From: Mimachlamys varia
Lineage: Eukaryota; Mollusca; Bivalvia; Pectinida; Pectinidae
Length of the DNA stretch: 64,000 bases
Direction: 5' to 3'
NCBI GenBank assembly: GCA_947623455.1
Contig: OX392531.1
Span: forward strand, 58,012,139 to 58,076,138
Shown: positions 50,857 to 64,000 of the stretch, piece after piece
Layout: every line of letters starts with the position of its first letter
How positions within the stretch are numbered: the first letter of the stretch is position 1
Notes under the pieces: model-generated
Seen by the model: only the letters and a program-made list of their open reading frames with translations
Databases searched by the model: none
What the model was told of the DNA's origin: nothing
Made by a program: the position numbers and the translations under genes

Positions 50857-53800
50857 CGCCGCGTTATCAGACTGTCCTAGTTCACACCACGTTACCAGGC
50901 TGTCCTAGTTCACACGACGTTATCAGACTGTCCTAGTTCAAACCACGTTATCAGACTGTCCTAGTTCACACCACGTTATCAGACTGTCTTAGTTCACACC
51001 ACGTTACCAGACTGTCCTAGTTCACACCACGTTACCAGACTGTCCTTGTTCACACAACGTTACCAGATTGTCCTAGTTCACACCACGTTATCAGACTGTC
51101 CTAGTTTACAACACGTGACCAGTCTGTCCTAGTTCACACCACGTTACCAGACTGTCCTAGTTCACACAACGTTACCAGACTGTCCTAGTTCACACCACGT
51201 TACCAGACTGTCCTTGTTCACACCACGTTACCAGACTGTCCTAGTTCATACCACATTACCAGACTGTCCTTATTCACACCTCGTTATCAGACTGTCTTAG
51301 TTCACAACACTTTATCAGACTGTCTTAGTTCACACCACGTTACCAGACTGTCCTTGTTCACACCACGTTACCAGACTGTCCTAGTTCACACCACGTTACC
51401 ACATTGTCTTAGTTCACACCACGTTACCAGACTGTCCTAGTTCACACCAAGTTACCAGACTGTCTTGTTTCTCACCCCGTTATCAGACTGTTTTAGTTCA
51501 CATCACGTTATCAGACTGTCCTAGTTCACACCACGTTACTAGACTGTCTTAGTTCACACCACGTTACCAGACTGTCCTAGTTCACACCACGTTACCAGAC
51601 TGTCTTAGTTCACACCACGTTATAAGACTGTCCTACTTCACACAGCGTTAACAGACTGTCTTAGTTCACACCACGTTACCAGACTGTCCTAGTTCATACC
51701 ACGTTACCAGACTGTCCTAGTTCACACCACGTTATAAGACTGTCCTAGTTCACACAGCGTTAACAGACTGTCTTAGTTCACACCACGTTACCAGACTGTC
51801 CTAGTTCATACCACGTTACCAGACTGTCCTAGTTCACACCACGTTACCAGACTGTCTTAGTTCACACCACGTTACCAGACTGTCCTAGTTCACACCACGT
51901 TACCAGACTGTCTTAGTTCACACCACGTTACCAGACTGTCTTAGTTCACACCACGTTACCAGACTGTCTTAGTTCACACCACGTTACCAGACTGTCTTAG
52001 TTCACACCACGTTACCAGACTGTCTTAGTTCACACCACGTTACCAGACTGTCTTAGTTCACACCACGTTACCAGACTGTCCTAGTTCACACCTCGTTATC
52101 AGACTGTCTTAGTTCACAACACTTTATCAGACTGTCTTAGTTCACACCACGTTACCAGACTGTCTTAGTTCACACCACGTTTACAGACTGTCCTAGTTCA
52201 CACCTCGTTATCAGACTGTCTTAGTTCACAACACTTTATCAGACTGTCTTAGTTCACACCACGTTATCAGACTGTCTTAGTTCACACCACGTTTACAGAC
52301 TGTCCTAGTTCACACCACGTTACCAGACTGTCCTAGTTCACACCACGTTACCAGACTGTCCTAGTTCACACCACGTTACCAGACTGTTTTAGTTCACACC
52401 ACGTTACCAGACTGTCCTAGTTCACACCACGTTACCAGACTGTCTTAGTTTACACCACATTACCAGACTGTCTTAGTTCATACCACGTTACCAGACTGTC
52501 TTAGTTCACACCACGTTTACAGACTGTCCTAGTTCACACCACGTTACCAGACTGTCTTAGTTCACACCACGTTACCAAACTGTCCTAGTTCACACCTCGT
52601 TATCAGACTGGTTTAGTTCACAACACTTTATCAGACTGTCCTTGTTCACACCACGTTACCAGACTGTCCTAGTTCACACCCCGTTATCAGACTGTCTTAG
52701 TTCAAATTACGTTATCAGACTGTCCTAGTTCACACCACGTTACTAGACTGTCTTAGTTCACACCACGTTACCAGACTGTCCCAGTTCACAACATGTTATC
52801 AGACTGTCTTAGTTCACACCATGTTATCAGACTGTCCTTGTAAACACCACGTTATCAGACTGTCCTAGTTCACACCACGTTACCTGACTGTCCTTGTATA
52901 CACCACCGTACCAGACTGTCCTAGTTCACACCACGTTACCGGACTGTCCTAGTTTACAACACGTTACCAGATTGTCCTAGTTCACACCACGTTATCAGAC
53001 TGTCCTAGTTCACACCACATTACCAGACTGTCCTAGTTCACACCACGTTACCAGACTGTCCTAGTTCATACCACGTTACCAGACCGCCTTGTTCACTCCA
53101 CGTTATCAGACTGTTTTAGTTCACACCACGTTACCAGACTGTCCTAGTTCACACCACGTTACCAGACTGTCCTTGTTCACACAACGTAACCAGATTGTCC
53201 TAGTTCACACCACGTTATCAGACTGTCCTAGTTTACAACACGTGACCAGTCTGTCCTAGTTCACACCACGTTACCAGACTGTCCTAGTTCACACAACGTT
53301 ACTTACCAGACTGTCCTAGTTCACACCACGTTACCAGACTGTCCTTGTTCACACCACGTTACCAGACTGTCCTAGTTCATACCACATTACCAGACTGTCT
53401 TTATTCATACCACATTACCAGACTGTCCTTGTTCACACCACGTTACCAGACTGTCCTAGTTCACATCACGTTACCAGACTGTCCTTGTTCACACCACGTT
53501 ACCAGACTGTCCTAGTTCATACCACGTTACCACATTGTCTTAGTTCACACCACGTTATCAGACTGTCCTAGTTCACACCACGTTACCAGACTGTCTTGTT
53601 TCTCACCCCGTTATCAGACTGTCTTAGTTCACATCACGTTATCAGACTGTCCTAGTTCACACCACGTTACTAGACTGTCTTAGTTCACACCACGTTACCA
53701 GACTGTCCTAGTTCACACAACGTTACCAGACTGTCTTAGTTCACACCACGTTACTAGACTGTCTTAGTTCACACCACGTTACCAGACTGTCCTAGTTCAC

Positions 53801-56800
53801 ACCACGTTACCAGACTGTCTTAGTTCACACCACGTTATAAGACTGTCCTACTTCACACAGCGTTAACAGACTGTCTTAGTTCACACCACGTTACCAGACT
53901 GTCCTAGTTCATACCACGTTACCAGACTGTCCTAGTTCACACCACGTTATAAGACTGTCCTAGTTCACACAGCGTTAACAGACTGTCTTAGTTCACACCA
54001 CGTTACCAGACTGTCCTAGTTCATACCACGTTACCAGACTGTCCTAGTTCACACCACGTTACCAGACTGTCTTAGTTTACACCACGTTACCAGACTGTCC
54101 TAGTTCACACCACGTTACCAGACTGTCTTAGTTCACACCACGTTACCAGACTGTCTTAGTTCACACCACGTTACCAGACTGTCTTAGTTCACACCACGTT
54201 ACCAGACTGTCTTAGTTCACACCACGTTACCAGACTGTCTTAGTTCACACCACGTTACCAGACTGTCTTAGTTCACACCACGTTACCAGACTGTCCTAGT
54301 TCACACCTCGTTATCAGACTGTCTTAGTTCACAACACTTTATCAGACTGTCTTAGTTCACACCACGTTACCAGACTGTCTTAGTTCACACCACGTTTACA
54401 GACTGTCCTAGTTCACACCACGTTACCAGACTGTCTTAGTTCACACCACGTTACCAGACTGTCCTAGTTCACACCTCGTTATCAGACTGTCCTAGTTCAC
54501 ACCACGTTACCAGACTGTCTTAGTTCACACCACGTTACCAGACTGTCTTAGTTCACACCACGTTACCAGACTGTCTTAGTTCACACCACGTTACCAGACT
54601 GTCTTAGTTCACACCACGTTACCAGACTGTCCTAGTTCACACCTCGTTATCAGACTGTCTTAGTTCACAACACTTTATCAGACTGTCTTAGTTCACACCA
54701 CGTTACCAGACTGTCTTAGTTCACACCACGTTTACAGACTGTCCTAGTTCACAACACTTTATCAGACTGTCTTAGTTCACACCACGTTACCAGACTGTCT
54801 TAGTTCACACCACGTTTACAGACTGTCCTAGTTCACACCACGTTACCAGACTGTCTTAGTTCACACCACCTTTCCAGACTGTCCTAGTTCACACCACGTT
54901 CCCAGACTGTCCTAGTTCACACCACGTTACCAGACTGTCCTAGTTCACACCACGTTCCCAGACTGTCCTAGTTCACACCACGTTACCAGACTGTCCTAGT
55001 TCACACCACGTTACCAGACTGTTTTAGTTCACACCACGTTACCAGACTGTCCTAGTTCACACCACGTTACCAGACTGTCTTAGTTCACACCACGTTACCA
55101 GACTGTCTTAGTTCACACCACGTTACCAGACTGTTTTAGTTCACACCACGTTACCAGACTGTCCTAGTTCACACCACGTTACCAGACTGTCTTAGTTCAC
55201 ACCACGTTACCAGACTGTCTTAGTTCACACCACGTTACCAGACTGTCTTAGTTTACACCACATTACCAGACTGTCTTAGTTCACACCACGTTACCAGACT
55301 GTCTTAGTTCACACCACGTTTACAGACTGTCCTAGTTCACACCACGTTACCAGACAGTCTTAGTTCACACCACGTTACCAAACTGTCCTAGTTCACACCT
55401 CGTTATCAGACTGGTTTAGTTCACAACACTTTATCAGACTGTCCTTGTTCACACCACGTTACCAGACTGTCCTAGTTCACACCCCGTTATCAGACTGTCT
55501 TAGTTCAAATTACGTTATCAGACTGTCCTAGTTCACACCACGTTACTAGACTGTCTTAGTTCACACCACGTTACCAGACTGTCCCAGTTCACAACATGTT
55601 ATCAGACTGTCTTAGTTTACACCATGTTATCAGACTGTCCTTGTAAACACCACGTTATCAGACTGTCCTAGTTCACACCACGTTACCGGACTGTCCTAGT
55701 TTACAACACGTTACCAGATTGTCCTAGTTCACACCACGTTATCAGACTGTCCTAGTTCACACCACATTACCAGACTGTCCTAGTTCACACCACGTTACCA
55801 GACTGTCCTAGTTCACACCACGTTACCAGACTGTCCTTGTTCACACCACGTTATCAGACTGTTTTAGTTCACACCACGTTACCAGACTGTCCTAGTTCAC
55901 ACCACGTTACCAGACTGTCCTTGTTCACACAACGTAACCAGATTGTCCTAGTTCACACCACGTTATCAGACTGTCCTAGTTTACAACACGTGACCAGTCT
56001 GTCCTAGTTCACACCACGTTACCAGACTGTCCTAGTTCACACAAAGTTACCAGACTGTCCTAGTTCACACCACGTTACCAGACTGTCCTTGTTCACACCA
56101 CGTTACCAGACTGTCCTAGTTCATACCACATTACCAGACTGTCTTTATTCATACCACATTACCAGACTGTCCTTGTTCACACCACGTTACCAGACTGTCC
56201 TAGTTCACATCACGTTACCAGACTGTCCTTGTTCACACCACGTTACCAGACTGTCCTAGTTCATACCACGTTACCACATTGTCTTAGTTCACACCACGTT
56301 ATCAGACTGTCCTAGTTCACACCACGTTACTAGACTGTCTTAGTTCACACCACGTTACCAGACTGTCCTAGTTCACACCACGTTACCAGACTGTCTTGTT
56401 TCTCACCCCGTTATCAGACTGTCTTAGTTCACATCACGTTATCAGACTGTCCTAGTTCACACCACGTTACTAGACTGTCTTAGTTCACACCACGTTACCA
56501 GACTGTCCTAGTTCACACAACGTTACCAGACTGTCTTAGTTCACACCACGTTATAAGACTGTCCTAGTTCACACCACATTACCAGACTGTCTTAGTTCAC
56601 ACAGCGTTACCAGACTGTCTTAGTTCACACAGCGTTACCAGACTGTCTTAGTTCACACCATGTTACCAGACTGTCCTAGTTCATACCACGTTATCAAACT
56701 GTCCTAGTTCACACAGCGTTACCAGACTGTCTTAGTTCACACAGCGTTACCAGACTGTCTTAGTTCACACCATGTTACCAGACTGTCCTAGTTCACACCA

Positions 56801-59800
56801 CGTTACCAGACTGTCCTAGTTCACACCACATTACCAGACTGTCTTAGTTCATACCACGTTACCAGACTGTCTTAGTTCACACCACGTTACCAGACTGTCT
56901 TAGTTCACACCACGTTACCAGACTGTCCTAGTTCACACCACGTCACCAGACTGTCTTAGTTCATACCACGTTACCAGACTGTCCTAGTTCACACCACGTT
57001 ACCAGACTGTCTTAGTTCACACCACGTTACCAGACTGTCTTAGTTCACACCACGTTACCAGACTGTCCTAGTTCACACCACGTTACCAGACTGTCTTAGC
57101 TCACACCACGTTACCAGACTGTCTTAGTTCAAACCACGTTACCAGACTGTCCTAGTTCACACCACGTTACCAGACTGTCTTAGTTCACACCACGTTACCA
57201 GACTGTCCTAGTTCACACCTCGTTATCAGACTGTCTTAGTTCACAACACTTTATCAGACTGTCCTTGTTCACACCACGTTACCAGACTGTCCTAGTTCAC
57301 ACCCCGTTATCAGACTGTCTTAGTTCAAATTACGTTATCAGACTGTCCTAGTTCACACCACGTTACTAGACTGTCTTAGTTCACACCACGTTACCAGACT
57401 GTCCTAGTTAACACCACGTTATCAGACTGTCCTAGTTCACACCGCGTTACCAGACTGTCCTAGTTCACACCACGTTACCAGACTGTCTTAGTTCACACCA
57501 CGTTACCAGACTGTCCTAGTTCATACCACGTTACCAGACTGTCCTAGTTCACACCACGGTACCACATTGTCCTAGTTCACACCACGTTACCAGACTGTCT
57601 TAGTTCACACCACGTTGCCAGACTCTCTAAGTTCACACCACGTTATCACATTGTCCTAGTTCACACCACGTTACCAGACTGTCTTAGTTCACATCACGTT
57701 ATCAGACTGTCCTAGTTCACACCACGTTACCAGACTGTCTTAGTTCACACCACGTTACCAGACTGTCTTAGTTCACACCACGTTACCAGACTGTTCTGGT
57801 TCACATCGCGTTATCAGTCTGTCCTAGTTCACACCACGTTATCAGACTGTCCTAGTTCACACCACGTTATCAGTCTGTCTTAGTTCACACCACGTTACCA
57901 GACTGTTCTAGTTCACACCACGTTATCAGACTGTCCTAGATCATACCACGTTACTAGACTGTCCTAGTTCACACCACGTTACCAGACTGTCCTAGTTCAC
58001 ACCACATTATCAGACTGTCTTAGTTCACACCACGTTACTAGACTGTCCTATTTCACACCACGTTATCAGACTGTCCTAGATCATACCACGTTACTAGACT
58101 GTCCTAGTTCACACCACGTTACCAGACTGTCCTAGTTCACACCACATTATCAGACTGTCTTAGTTCACACCACGTTACTAGACTGTCCTAGTTCACACCA
58201 CGTTTCCAGACTGTCCTAGTTCACACCACATTATCAGACTGTCCTTGTTCACACCACGTTACCTGACTGTCCTATTTCACACCACGTTACCAGACTGTCT
58301 TAGTTCACACACGTTAACAGACTGTCTTAGTTCACACCACGTTACCTGACTGTCCTATTTCACACCACGTTACCAGACTGTCCTAGTTCACACAACGTTA
58401 TCAGACTGTCCTAGTTCACACACGTTATCAGACTGTCTTAGTTCACACCACGTTATCAGACTGTCCTAGTGCACACCACGTTATCAGACTGTCCTAGTTC
58501 ACACCACGTTACCAGACTGTCCTAGTTCACACAACGTTATCAGACTGTCCTAGTTCACACACGTTATCAGACTGTCTTAGTTCACACCACGTTATCAGAC
58601 TGTCTTAGTTCACACCACGTTATCAGACTGTCCTTGTTCACACAACGTTACCAGACTATCTTAGTTCACACCACGTAACCAGACTGTCCTAGTTCACACC
58701 ACGTTACCAGACTGTCCTAGTTCACACCACGTTACCAGACTGTCCTAGTTCACACCACGTTACAAGACTGTCTTAGTTCACACCACATTACCAGACTGTC
58801 CTAGTTCACACCACGTTATCAAACTGTCCTAGTTCACACCACGTTACCAGACTGTCTTAGTTCACACCACGTTACCAGACTGTCTTAGTTCACACCACGT
58901 TACCAGACTGTCCTAGTTCACACCACGTTACCAGACTGTCTTAGCTCACACCACGTTACCAGACTGTCTTAGTTCAAACCACGTTACCAGACTGTCCTAG
59001 TTCACACCACGTTACCAGACTGTCTTAGTTCACACCACGTTACCAGACTGTCCTAGTTCACACCTCGTTATCAGACTGTCTTAGTTCACAACACTTTATC
59101 AGACTGTCCTTGTTCACACCACGTTACCAGACTGTCCTAGTTCACACCCCGTTATCAGACTGTCTTAGTTCAAATTACGTTATCAGACTGTCCTAGTTCA
59201 CACCACGTTACTAGACTGTCTTAGTTCACACCACGTTACCAGACTGTCCTAGTTCACACCACGTTATCAGACTGTCTTAGTTCACACCACGTTATCAGAC
59301 TGTCCTAGTTCACACCGCGTTACCAGACTGTCTTAGTTCACACCACGTTACCAGACTGTCCTAGTTCATACCACGTTACCAGACTGTCCTAGTTCACACC
59401 ACGGTACCACATTGTCCTAGTTCACACCACGTTACCAGACTGTCTTAGTTCACACCACGTTACCAGACTCTCTAAGTTCACACCACGTTATCACATTGTC
59501 CTAGTTCACACCACGTTACCAGACTGTCTTAGTTCACATCACGTTATCAGACTGTCCTAGTTCACACCACGTTACCAGACTGTCTTAGTTCACACCACGT
59601 TACCAGACTGTCTTAGTTCACACCACGTTACCAGACTGTTCTGGTTCACATCGCGTTATCAGTCTGTCCTAGTTCACACCACGTTATCAGACTGTCCTAG
59701 TTCACACCACGTTATCAGTCTGTCCTAGTTCACACCACGTTACCAGACTGTTCTAGTTCACACCACGTTATCAGACTGTCCTAGATCATACCACGTTACT

Positions 59801-62800
59801 AGACTGTCCTAGTTCACACCACGTTACCAGACTGTCCTAGTTCACACCACATTATCAGACTGTCTTAGTTCACACCACGTTACTAGACTGTCCTATTTCA
59901 CACCACGTTATCAGACTGTCCTAGATCATACCACGTTACTAGACTGTCCTAGTTCACACCACGTTACCAGACTGTCCTAGTTCACACCACATTATCAGAC
60001 TGTCTTAGTTCACACCACGTTACTAGACTGTCCTAGTTCACACCACGTTTCCAGACTGTCCTTGTTCACACCACGTTACCTGACTGTCCTATTTCACACC
60101 ACGTTACCAGACTGTCCTAGTTCACACAACGTTATCAGACTGTCCTAGTTCACACACGTTATCAGACTGTCTTAGTTCACACCACGTTATCAGACTGTCT
60201 TAGTGCACACCACGTTATCAGACTGTCCTAGTTCACACCACGTTACCAGACTGTCCTAGTTCACACAACGTTATCAGACTGTCCTAGTTCACACACGTTA
60301 TCAGACTGTCTTAGTTCACACCACGTTATCAGACTGTCTTAGTTCACACCACGTTATCAGACTGTCCTTGTTCACACAACGTTACCAGACTATCTTAGTT
60401 CAAACCACGTAACCAGACTGTCCTAGTTCACACCACGTTACCAGACTGTCCTAGTTCACACCACGTTACCAGACTGTCCTAGTTCACACAACGTTACCAG
60501 ACTGTCTTAGTTCACACCACATTACCAGACTGTCCTAGTTCACACCACGTTACAAGACTGTCTTAGTTCACACCACATTACCAGACTGTCCTAGTTCACA
60601 CCACGTTATCAAACTGTCCTAGTTCACACAACGTTACCTGACTGTCCTAGTTCACACCAGTTCCCAGACTGTCCTTGTTCACACCACGTTACCAGACTGT
60701 CCTGGTTCACACAACGTTATCAGTCTGTCCTAGTTCACACCACGTTATCAGACTGTCCTAGTTCACACCAGTTCCCAGACTGTCCTTGTTCACACAACGT
60801 TACCCGACTGTCCTAGTTCACACCACATTACCAGACTGCCCTAGTTCACACCACGTTACCAGACTGTCTTTGTTCACACAACGTTACCAGACTGTACTGG
60901 TTCACACCACATTACCAGACTGTCCTTGTTCACACAACGTTATCAGACTGTCCTAGTTCACACCACGTTACCAGACTGTCCTAGTTCACACCACGTTACC
61001 AGACTGTCCTGGTTCACATCATGTTATCAGACTGTCCTAGTTCACACCACGTTACCAGACTGTCCTGGTTCACATCATGTTATCAGACTGTCCTAGCTCA
61101 CACCATTTCCCAGACTGTCCTTGTTCACACAACGTTACCAGACTGTCCTAGGTCACACCAGTTCCCAGACTGTCCTTGTTCACACAACGTTACCAGGCTG
61201 TCCTAGGTCACACCACGTTATCAGTCTGTCCTAGTTCACACCACGTTACCAGACTGTCCTAGTTCACACCACGTTACCAGTCTGTCCTAGTTCACACCAC
61301 GTTCCCAGTGTGTCTTAGTTCACACCACGTTACCAGACTGTCTTAGTTCACACCACGTTACCAGACTCTCCTAGTTCATACCACGTTATCAGACTGTCCT
61401 AGTTTACACCACGTTACCAGTCTGTCCTTGTTCACACCACGTTACCAGACTGTCCTAGTTCACACCACGTTACCAGACTGTCTTAGTTCACACCAGTTCC
61501 AAGACTGTCCTTGTTCACACAACGTTACCCGACTGTCCTAGTTCATACCACGTTATCAGACTGTCCTAGTTCACACCACGTTACCAGTCTGTCCTTGTTC
61601 ACACCACGTTACCAGACTGTCCTAGTTCACACCACGTTATCAGACTGTCCTAGTTCACACCAGTTCCCAGACTGTCCTTGTTCACACAACGTTACCCGAC
61701 TGTCTTAGTTCACACCACGTTACCAGACTGTCCTTGTTCACACAACGTTACCAGACTGTACTGGTTCACACCACATTACCAGACTGTCCTTGTTCACACA
61801 ACGTTATCAGACTGTCCTAGTTCACACCACGTTACCAGACTGTCCTAGTTCACACCACGTTATCAGACTGTCCTGGTTCACATCATGTTATCAGACTGTC
61901 CTAGTTCACACCACGTTACCAGACTGTCCTGGTTCACATCATGTTATCAGACTGTCCTAGCTCACACCAGTTCCCAGACTGTCCTTGTTCACACAACGTT
62001 ACCAGACTGTCCTAGGTCACACCAGTTCCCAGACTGTCCTTGTTCACACAACGTTACCAGACTGTCCTAGGTCACACAACGTTATCAGTCTGTCCTAGTT
62101 CACACCACGTTACCAGACTGTCTTAGTTCACACCACGTTACCAGTCTGTCCTAGTTCACACCACGTTCCCAGTGTGTCTTAGTTCACACCACGTTACCAG
62201 ACTGTCTTAGTTCACACCACGTTACCAGACTCTCCTAGTTCATACCACGTTATCAGACTGTCCTAGTTTACACCACGTTACCAGTCTGTCCTTGTTCACA
62301 CCACGTTACCAGACTGTCCTAGTTCACACCACGTTACCAGACTGTCTTAGTTCACACCAGTTCCAAGACTGTCCTTGTTCACACAACGTTACCCGACTGT
62401 CCTAGTTCATACCACGTTATCAGACTGTCCTAGTTCACACCACGTTACCAGTCTGTCCTTGTTCACACAACGTTACCAGACTGTCCTAGTTCACACCACG
62501 TTATCAGACTGTCCTAGTTCACACCAGTTCCCAGACTGTCCTTGTTCACACAACGTTACCCGACTGTCCTAGTTCACACCACGTTACCAGACTGTCCTAG
62601 TTCAAACCAGTTCCCAGACTGTCCTTGTTCACACAACGTTACCCGACTGTCCTAGTTCACACCATGTTACAAGACTGTCCTAGTTCACACCACGTTACCA
62701 GACTGTCCTAGTTCACCCAATGTTACCAGACTGTCCTAGTTCACACCACGTTACCAGTCTGTCCTAGTTCACACCACGTTACCAGACTGTCTTAGTTCAC

Positions 62801-64000
62801 ACCGCGTTACCAGACTGTCCTAGTTCACACCACGTTACCAGACTGTCCTAGTTCACACCACGTTACCAAACTGTCCTAGTTCACACCACGTAACCAGACT
62901 GTCCTAGTTCACACCACGTTACCAGACTGTCCTAGTTCACACCACGTTACCAGATTGTCCTAGTTCACACCACGTTATCAGACTGTCTTAGTTCACACCA
63001 CGTTATCAGACTGTCCTAGTTCACACCACGTTACCAGACTGTCCTAGTTCACACCACGTTACCAGACTGTCTTAGTTCACACCACGTTACCAGACTGTCT
63101 TAGTTCACACCACGTTACCTGGTTCACACCACATTATCAGACTGTCCTAGGTCACACCACGTTATCAGTCTGTCCTAGTTCACACCACGTTATGAGTCTG
63201 TCCTAGTTCACACCACGTTATCAGAATGTCCTAGTTCACACCACGTTATCAGTCTGTCCTAGTTCACACCACGTTACCAGACTGTCCTAGTTCACACCAC
63301 GTTATCAGACTGTCTTAGTTCACACCACGTTATCAGACTGTCCTAGTTCACACCGCGTTACCAGACTGTCTTAGTTCACACCACGTTACCAGACTGTCCT
63401 AGTTCATACCACGTTACCAGACTGTCCTAGTTCACACCACGGTACCACATTGTCCTAGTTCACACCACGTTACCAGACTGTCTTAGTTCACACCACGTTA
63501 CCAGACTCTCTAAGTTCACACCACGTTATCACATTGTCCTAGTTCACACCACGTTACCAGACTGTCTTAGTTCACATCACGTTATCAGACTGTCCTAGTT
63601 CACACCACGTTACCAGACTGTCTTAGTTCACACCACGTTACCAGACTGTCTTAGTTCACACCACGTTACCAGACTGTTCTGGTTCACATCGCGTTATCAG
63701 TCTGTCCTAGTTCACACCACGTTATCAGACTGTCCTAGTTCACACCACGTTATCAGTCTGTCCTAGTTCACACCACGTTACCAGACTGTTCTAGTTCACA
63801 CCACGTTATCAGACTGTCCTAGATCATACCACGTTACTAGACTGTCCTAGTTCACACCACGTTACCAGACTGTCCTAGTTCACACCACATTATCAGACTG
63901 TCTTAGTTCACACCACGTTACTAGACTGTCCTATTTCACACCACGTTATCAGACTGTCCTAGATCATACCACGTTACTAGACTGTCCTAGTTCACACCAC
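50857..64000. repeat. Satellite array 10, 28-bp unit with higher-order repeats
   Basis: About 470 copies of a 28-bp unit with ACGTTACCAGACTGTCCTAG and TTCACACC, running off the right edge. Variants are TTACC/TTATC, CCTAG/CTTAG/CCTTG, and 26-bp units with CACCAGTTCCCAGAC. Long-range duplications are visible: a TCTTGTTTCTCACCCC monomer recurs at 51461, 53592 and 56392 (the last two exactly 2,800 bp apart). The block near 61021-61710 recurs 864 bp later. A GGTACCACATTG monomer recurs at about 57558, 59403 and 63441. Confidence 0.97.

Noticed and set aside
50857..64000. CRISPR-like array of direct repeats
   Set aside because: Units are contiguous with no spacers, the host is eukaryotic, and there are no cas genes. 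It is a satellite.

Overview
This window is animal nuclear DNA. It carries one intron-rich protein-coding gene on the plus strand, with canonical GT-AG introns, set in an unusual mass of tandem repeats. The gene is a complete, intact KDM1A/LSD1 histone demethylase in 18 coding exons (23266-48942, 761 codons plus TGA). The protein has the full animal LSD1 layout: a nuclear-localisation basic patch, SWIRM, an FAD-binding amine-oxidase half, the Tower coiled coil and the second amine-oxidase half with the catalytic lysine. The host is probably a mollusc, most likely a bivalve. I infer this from the protein, a tRNA-derived SINE, and several interspersed elements of a style I associate with bivalve genomes. 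The species cannot be fixed from the sequence alone.

Layout: 1-3171 is a ~62-63 bp satellite, open at the left edge. 3190-3295 is a perfect 30-bp-arm foldback. 3926-6182 is a 23-bp satellite. 6183-7700 is mostly single-copy DNA with a dispersed repeat, a foldback and a short 23-bp triplet. 7705-22128 is a 27-bp satellite with higher-order structure, followed by a decayed edge and a small TIR element. 23103-23265 is a TATA-less, ETS-site promoter/5' leader. The gene follows. Introns 3, 6, 13, 14 and 17 hold arrays of 18-, 48-, 43-, 39/44-, 52- and 40-bp units. After the 3' UTR (poly(A) signal about 50213) and a truncated interspersed element, 50857-64000 is a 28-bp satellite running off the right edge. 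By my estimate about two thirds of the window (about 44 kb) is tandem repeat.

The most unusual feature is where repeats meet splice sites. The 3' end of exon 9 with its donor is tandemly repeated eight times (79-bp period). The end of exon 6 with its donor is duplicated (38 bp). The exon 4 acceptor has a decoy copy 74 bp upstream. The 48-bp satellite of intron 6 has a unit matching the acceptor tract of exon 7, and the array runs right up to that exon. The units of introns 13 and 14 each contain a TAG|GTA juxtaposition. Intron 6 also holds a 614-bp TIR element inserted in the array with a TA target duplication; inside it lie a CCAAT-type box, a perfect CRE and a TATA box. Four interspersed elements share an architecture of 5' hairpin, GTCC-rich stretch and ~150-160 bp internal units.

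No other protein-coding gene, RNA gene or CRISPR array could be supported. The many long open frames inside satellites are consequences of unit length and stop-free units.
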